Shown here piece after piece: positions 59,680 through 64,000 of a DNA stretch of 64,000 nt. The position numbers were made by a program, and so were the translations under genes. Position 1 is the stretch's first letter. Each line of letters begins with the position of its first letter. The DNA lies in NCBI GenBank assembly GCA_031472005.1, contig PZJY01000008.1:930001-994000 (forward strand), in the 5' to 3' direction. Origin of the DNA: Tetracladium setigerum (taxonomy: Eukaryota; Ascomycota; Leotiomycetes; Helotiales). Under the pieces are notes generated by a model. The model saw only the letters and a list, made by a program, of their open reading frames with translations, made no database searches and had not been told where the DNA came from.

Positions 59680-60444
59680 GTTGACAATGGATGGTGTTGG
59701 GGATTGGAGGGGAGATGGGGACGAAGGGTGAAGCTGCTGGAGCATCAAAATAATGTTGACGGCCGTTGAGGAAATTAGCCTGATGGGGATAGCGTTGAAT
59801 TTGCTCCTAGCTTTTCCGACGTCACGTGTGTCCATCAAGATGACAAGAGACGGCAAAGAGACGACGAAAGCAGGGGGAAAAAGTATTGGCAAATTTATTT
59901 GCATTGAATTGTAATCATCTACTTTGTACTGCACTTATAATCACAAAGCTTTGTATTAACAAAAGGGTTGGTGAGAGGTCCTAGGTGATCGCGATTGATG
60001 AATTTGTAGTGAGCCATCTCGATTTATGTTGAAGCAGTATCCCAATTATCACTTGGCGTAATACACAACCGGCGCATCCCTCCCACCGAATCATCTTGAT
60101 AGCTTCGAGGTTTACTCTGCAATTTAATGCAGAGTTTATCTCGAACATTTAATCCTCCTAAGAATTTATTAATACTACCCGTCTTTTGGTCCCGATATCG
60201 AATATTCTGCACTATTCTTGCTATTAATCTGAATGCTTTATTTATGCGCCTCTATGGCAAGTGACATCCTGATAGTTCAACAAACTCGGGCTACTAATTG
60301 CTTGTCATCAATCGCCATTTGACTGGAATCCCAGCTTTATATATCTCCAGTCCAATACTCCAACAAATGCACCCCCAAGGTATGGTTCCCATTTTCCCCA
60401 TCAAACGCCAAGTAATGAACACACGTATTTGGGAGACACTATCT
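59680..60444. other. E1-alpha promoter / CTK3 3' flank
   Basis: 765 nt between two minus-strand genes. Contains the GACGTCACGTG motif listed separately; no gene seen. Confidence 0.5.
59818..59828. promoter_or_regulatory. Overlapping CRE-like and E-box motif upstream of E1-alpha
   Basis: GACGTCACGTG lies about 140 nt upstream of the E1-alpha ATG (minus strand). It combines a palindromic GACGTC/TGACGT (bZIP) with CACGTG (bHLH/Cbf1-type). Regulatory role is inferred from motif and distance only. Confidence 0.35.
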
Positions 60445-61625
60445 CTAATCACCACCAGCACCGATCGCCCGTGCCTTATATTCCTCTTTCCAATCATCAG
60501 CAGCAGCCTGCCTATCCTCAGCTTCCTCTGCATACAAATCTTCATCGTCCTCTCCTAGCTCGCTTGTCTCCTCCAGTAGCTTCTCAAACTCTAAATCATC
60601 ATCCGCAAGCTGCTGTTGAGTTCGCCCTGGTGCAGAGCCTACAGTTGGAACGGCCCAGATCGTCTCTCGCAATCGCTTGTGTCTCTCCCTATCCTCTTCA
60701 ATGCGCTGCTCAGCTTGCTTCTTGTCGAACTTTTGTTGGAAGCCGTTACGGTTCGAGGTGATCTTTGGAGTCAGGGTATCCGTCATCTCGACATCTCCGT
60801 CAAATGGAGAGGACATGCTGAGGGTATCAGGAACGGTGTCTCGTTCCTTGAGATACTCGTCAAGCTCGGAAACAGTTTGAGCCTGAAGGAACGATTTCTC
60901 TTGAAGAGCATTGAGGACTTTTCGAACGACCTTGACGTTCGCGGCGCCAGATCCATCTTCGGGTGCGACGGCGTTGACGACTTGGTAGATGTCTCTTTCG
61001 ATCATGCGTACGTAGTCAGGGTGGTTCTCTCTGGAAGCCATGTCACAGAGGTGTTCGATGAAGTACATGATGTTTGCTCTGTTATTCATTGAGTTCTGCT
61101 TCGCATTAGCTCTAATTCAACTACTCATGGTGAAAGACCAACCTTCTCCAACTGCTCCAGGATACAACTGTGCAAATCCTCATCCATGTCCCTGTACTTC
61201 AACGCATACTGGGCCGCCTTATTTGCACTTGTAACACTAGCATTGAGATGTTGCAAGTGTTGCGTGAAGCGAATTCGCACCTCGAATGGATCCATGATTT
61301 CTGTCTTCTGGGGGCCGCGGCCTCGATCGGGAATTAGGATAGAGGGGGTTGGCTCAGCAAAGCGGACGCGGGCTACCTTTGCATTTTGGTTATTTTCGAG
61401 AGAGTTAGAAGAGTCGAAGCCGACGGGAGAGAATTCGTGCGGAAGTGGAACTTGTGGTGTTGGTGGCGGTGGAGGTGGAGGTGGGAAGTATGGTGCGTTT
61501 CTGGTGTTGGAAGCACCAGTACGATGATCGGTGTTTGAGGAGGAAGAGGATTGTAAAGCTCGCTCTCGCTCCCTTCTGTTCCTGGCTCTGTTCCTATTCC
61601 TCTGGCTTTGCTTTCCTGGAGCCAT
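60445..61625 (-). CDS. CTK3: RNA polymerase II CTD kinase subunit gamma (Ctk3-like)
   Basis: Gamma subunit of the CTDK-I complex, which phosphorylates Ser2 of the Pol II CTD during elongation. Exons 61625-61143 and 61095-60445 (phase 0 intron) give 377 residues. A basic N-terminus (RNRNRARNRRERERA) and polyproline stretch precede the conserved CTK3 domain: MDPFEVRIRFTQHLQHLNAS, AAQYALKYRDMDEDLHSC, then across the intron NSMNNRANIMYFIEHLCDMA, and GSGAANVKVVRKVLNALQ. An acidic coiled-coil C-terminal part follows (LEFEKLLEETSELGEDDED). Nuclear. Divergent from the reductase gene across 306 bp. Confidence 0.88.
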
Positions 61626-61931
61626 CTCGATACTAGGGTACTTTGAGGCTAAACCGTTTTAGCTTTCTGTGCGGGCGGTCAGAACGGCAGAATCGAGGGG
61701 TCGAACAACACCACAAACAAATGTTCAACTTTTTGCTCGAGAACCCGTAAACAAACAAACAGACAAAGATCGCAATCTGCAATTGGCGCAAGCAAAAAGA
61801 TTCTATTTGTGATCAACTCGATTGATCAATCTCCCATAAATTCTAGCAACTGCAATTGTTGTTGTGTTGCGTAAATCGTTGTTGTCGCGAAGCACCGAGA
61901 TCGGAAAAGTGCTGTTGAAGTTGAGAAAAAG
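61626..61931. promoter_or_regulatory. Bidirectional promoter, CTK3 / P5C reductase
   Basis: Only 306 bp separate the two divergent start codons, so the genes must share or abut promoter elements. It contains AAACAAACAAAC and TTGATC repeats; no specific factor site is identified. Confidence 0.5.
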
Positions 61932-63087
61932 ATGTCGGCCTCAAAGAATGAAGTCGGCGAGAAGGAGATGACGTTGACAGTGTTGGGATGTGGTAAGCTG
62001 ACCTTCTCGTGACAGTTGTCTGCTTTCCTTTCTGTTGCGCTGTCAAACAATTCACCTTTAATCCCCCACTATCACCAAATACTAACATTGGTTACTTATA
62101 GGAACAATGGGAATTGCTATTCTCTCCGGTATCCTCTCCTCCCTCCATGATATCTCCATCTCCAAACCCTCCCATCTCCTCATCCCACAATCCGGCACCT
62201 CCACCCCCTCGAAGACCTTCCTACTCTCCTCCCCTCCAAATTCATCGCTTGTGTCCGCCGCCCCGAATCCGCCAAAAAGATTAAGTCCGCTCTCTCATCA
62301 TACGCCTCTTCCGTTACTATTGTTCAAAAGAGCAATGTCACCGCCTGCCAACAAGCAGATGTCATTCTCCTTGGTCCCAAGCCATATATGGTCAAAGACA
62401 TTCTCAATGAGCCTGGCATGAAAGAGGCATTGGCTGGGAAGCTTTTGATCAGTATCTGTGCTGGAGTACCTGTCCAGCAAATTGAGGACATTCTTTACGG
62501 AGCCGATGGGAATGAGGAGCAGGATAGGTGTACGGTCGTGAGGGCAATGCCAAATACCGCTTCAGGAATCAGAGAGTCAATGACTGTGATTGCTATTTCC
62601 GACCCACCACTACCAGATTCAACCTCCTCGCTTATTACATGGATCTTTAGAAGAATTGGAGATGTGGTTCACTTGCCTGCATCCACTGTAAGTTCCTCTC
62701 TATGATAATCAATCCCTTACAAACATCGCACTAAAACTTCCCCTTCAGATGGATGCCTCAACAGCCCTCTGCGGTTCAGGCCCAGCCTTTTTTGCTCTCA
62801 TGCTCGAAGCTACCATCGACGGTGCAGTTGCTATGGGTCTCCCCCGTGCCGAAGCACAACGTATGGCAGCACAAACCATGCGTGGGGCTGCCGGACTTGT
62901 TCTCAGCGGTGAACACCCGGCTTTGCTCAGAGATAAAGTGACAACACCGGGTGGGTGCACTATTGGGGGGTTAGTTTTGGAAGAGGGTAGAGTGAGGGGA
63001 ACGGTTGCGAGGGCCGTGAGGGAGGCGACTGTGGTAGCGGGGCAGTTGGGGAAGGGAGTCGTGGGGGTTAATGGGACGAGGTTTTGA
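61932..63087 (+). CDS. PRO3: Pyrroline-5-carboxylate reductase
   Basis: NAD(P)H-dependent last step of proline synthesis (P5C to L-proline), cytosolic. Exons 61932-61992, 62102-62687 and 62749-63087 give 328 residues after correction. Rossmann start TLTVLGCGTMGIAILSGI; then FIACVRRPESAKKIK, ADVILLGPKPYMVKDIL, LISICAGVPVQQIE, VVRAMPNTASGIRESMTVI; and the signature C-terminal helix region MDASTALCGSGPAFFALMLE and HPALLRDKVTTPGGCTIGGL. One C is missing in the C4 run at 62231-62234: the frame moves from TFLLSSP to SKFIACVRRP. All splice phases then agree, so an assembly error is likely in this normally single-copy gene. Confidence 0.9.
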
Positions 63088-64000
63088 GTGAGGAGGAGTC
63101 GCATAGGGAAGGGTGGTTAAAGTATATAGAGAAGTTTATTTTTAAGGTAGAAAAAAGCTATGTGAAGTGTCATTCTGCCAAAACCCAGAACTTTTCCTTC
63201 GGTTCAACTCATTCGTAAGTACATATGAAATCCACACTCAAATTATTTCTTCAATATTGACAAATCAAAACAGGAAAAATACGCTTGCATTATTACATAC
63301 TCAATAGCAACGTACCTCTCCATCTACCAGTACCTGTCTACAATTACAATACCACATTACTATCCTACCCTCTCAACCCTCAAAAAAACAGAAGTACTAA
63401 GAATCGAACTTTGAAATCACAGTTTCCATGAATAAGGGAACTATTTAGTTTTTCCTCGCCACTCAAATTGCTCCCATTTTTTCTTCCATATACCCACCCG
63501 CCTTTCATTGAAAGCTAGCACGTCCTAGCTTCCCGAGGCCATGGTTTTTAAATAAAATTTATGGGGAAGTTCCACAAGAACGTAAAACGAATTTACTTTT
63601 AAAAGAAAACCCCCATTTATCGATACGATAAATAGGGTAACCTTACTCGAAATTTTTCTTGCTCATACAGATTATAGAGTAATAGAAGAGTCTAGATAAA
63701 TATAATGCTAGTTCAAATTTCCAAAGTGGTTAATGGTTCTATGTGTGTATTCGAGGAGACACTTATTTAGTAAAGTTATAAGCTAGAAGATATTTAAATA
63801 AACAAAACATTCAGAATAACAAGAGAAAGAACGCCTCTGTTAGTCACTGTGTATCTACTTACCTAGGTAAGGTGGGTAGGGCACCAGGTTCATTCCACCT
63901 AACTTGCTCTCTCCATTTCTTTGATTCTCTTTTCCAAAACACTTTTTCAACCTAACATCAAAGTAAATAAAAGGAAACGAAGAAAAAGTTACCTGATCAA
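63088..64000. other. 3' flank and intergenic to window end
   Basis: About 910 nt, AT-rich, no ORF of note. A CTTACCTAGGTAAG palindrome occurs near 63858-63871. Nothing else is recognised. Confidence 0.5.

Overview
The window is nuclear DNA of a filamentous ascomycete. Genes on both strands are split by short introns (about 45-120 nt) with GTRNGT donors, CTRAY branch sites and YAG acceptors. The gene families point the same way: fungal-specific transcription factor, Mup1-type permease, Jlp1/TauD dioxygenase, GT69 mannosyltransferase and SGNH/FG-GAP secreted protein. A leotiomycete is my best guess, by inference only. I see no bacterial operons, CRISPR, tRNA or rRNA.

Layout. 0-6.2 kb: 3' part of a peroxisomal acyl-CoA oxidase, then CTP synthase with paired MCB boxes upstream and an apparent AT-AC intron. 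6.2-10.5 kb: non-coding, with a solo LTR-like element. 10.5-16.1 kb: a very large multi-exon secreted SGNH-hydrolase/FG-GAP gene. 16.1-17.6 kb: an AT-rich, repeat-like island. 17.6-28.4 kb: fungal transcription factor (-), NC2-alpha/Bur6 histone-fold corepressor (+), alpha/beta hydrolase (-), RING/RS-rich protein (+). 29.2-35.4 kb: uncharacterised coiled-coil protein (-), methionine-type permease (+), TauD-type dioxygenase (+). 35.4-53.3 kb: gene-poor, with a small acidic protein, a damaged GT69 gene, a damaged single-pass membrane sensor, two related C2H2 zinc-finger genes, a 98-residue orphan and decayed coding traces. 53.3-56.3 kb: a kinase / coiled-coil / ubiquitin-like fusion, followed by a 95-bp tandem repeat. 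58.2-63.1 kb: pyruvate dehydrogenase E1-alpha (-), then CTD-kinase gamma subunit (-) and pyrroline-5-carboxylate reductase (+), the last two divergent from a 306-bp promoter.

These are independently transcribed genes rather than one pathway. The permease and dioxygenase lie side by side and could both serve sulfur acquisition (methionine uptake, sulfonate use), which is inference.

A recurring feature affects annotation. At least eleven conserved reading frames jump by exactly one missing base, each at a run of three or more C or G. NC2-alpha has three such jumps and the alpha/beta hydrolase three. Adding one base at each run makes exon phases and family motifs agree. The parsimonious reading is homopolymer under-calling in the assembly, so these genes are listed as genes and not pseudogenes.
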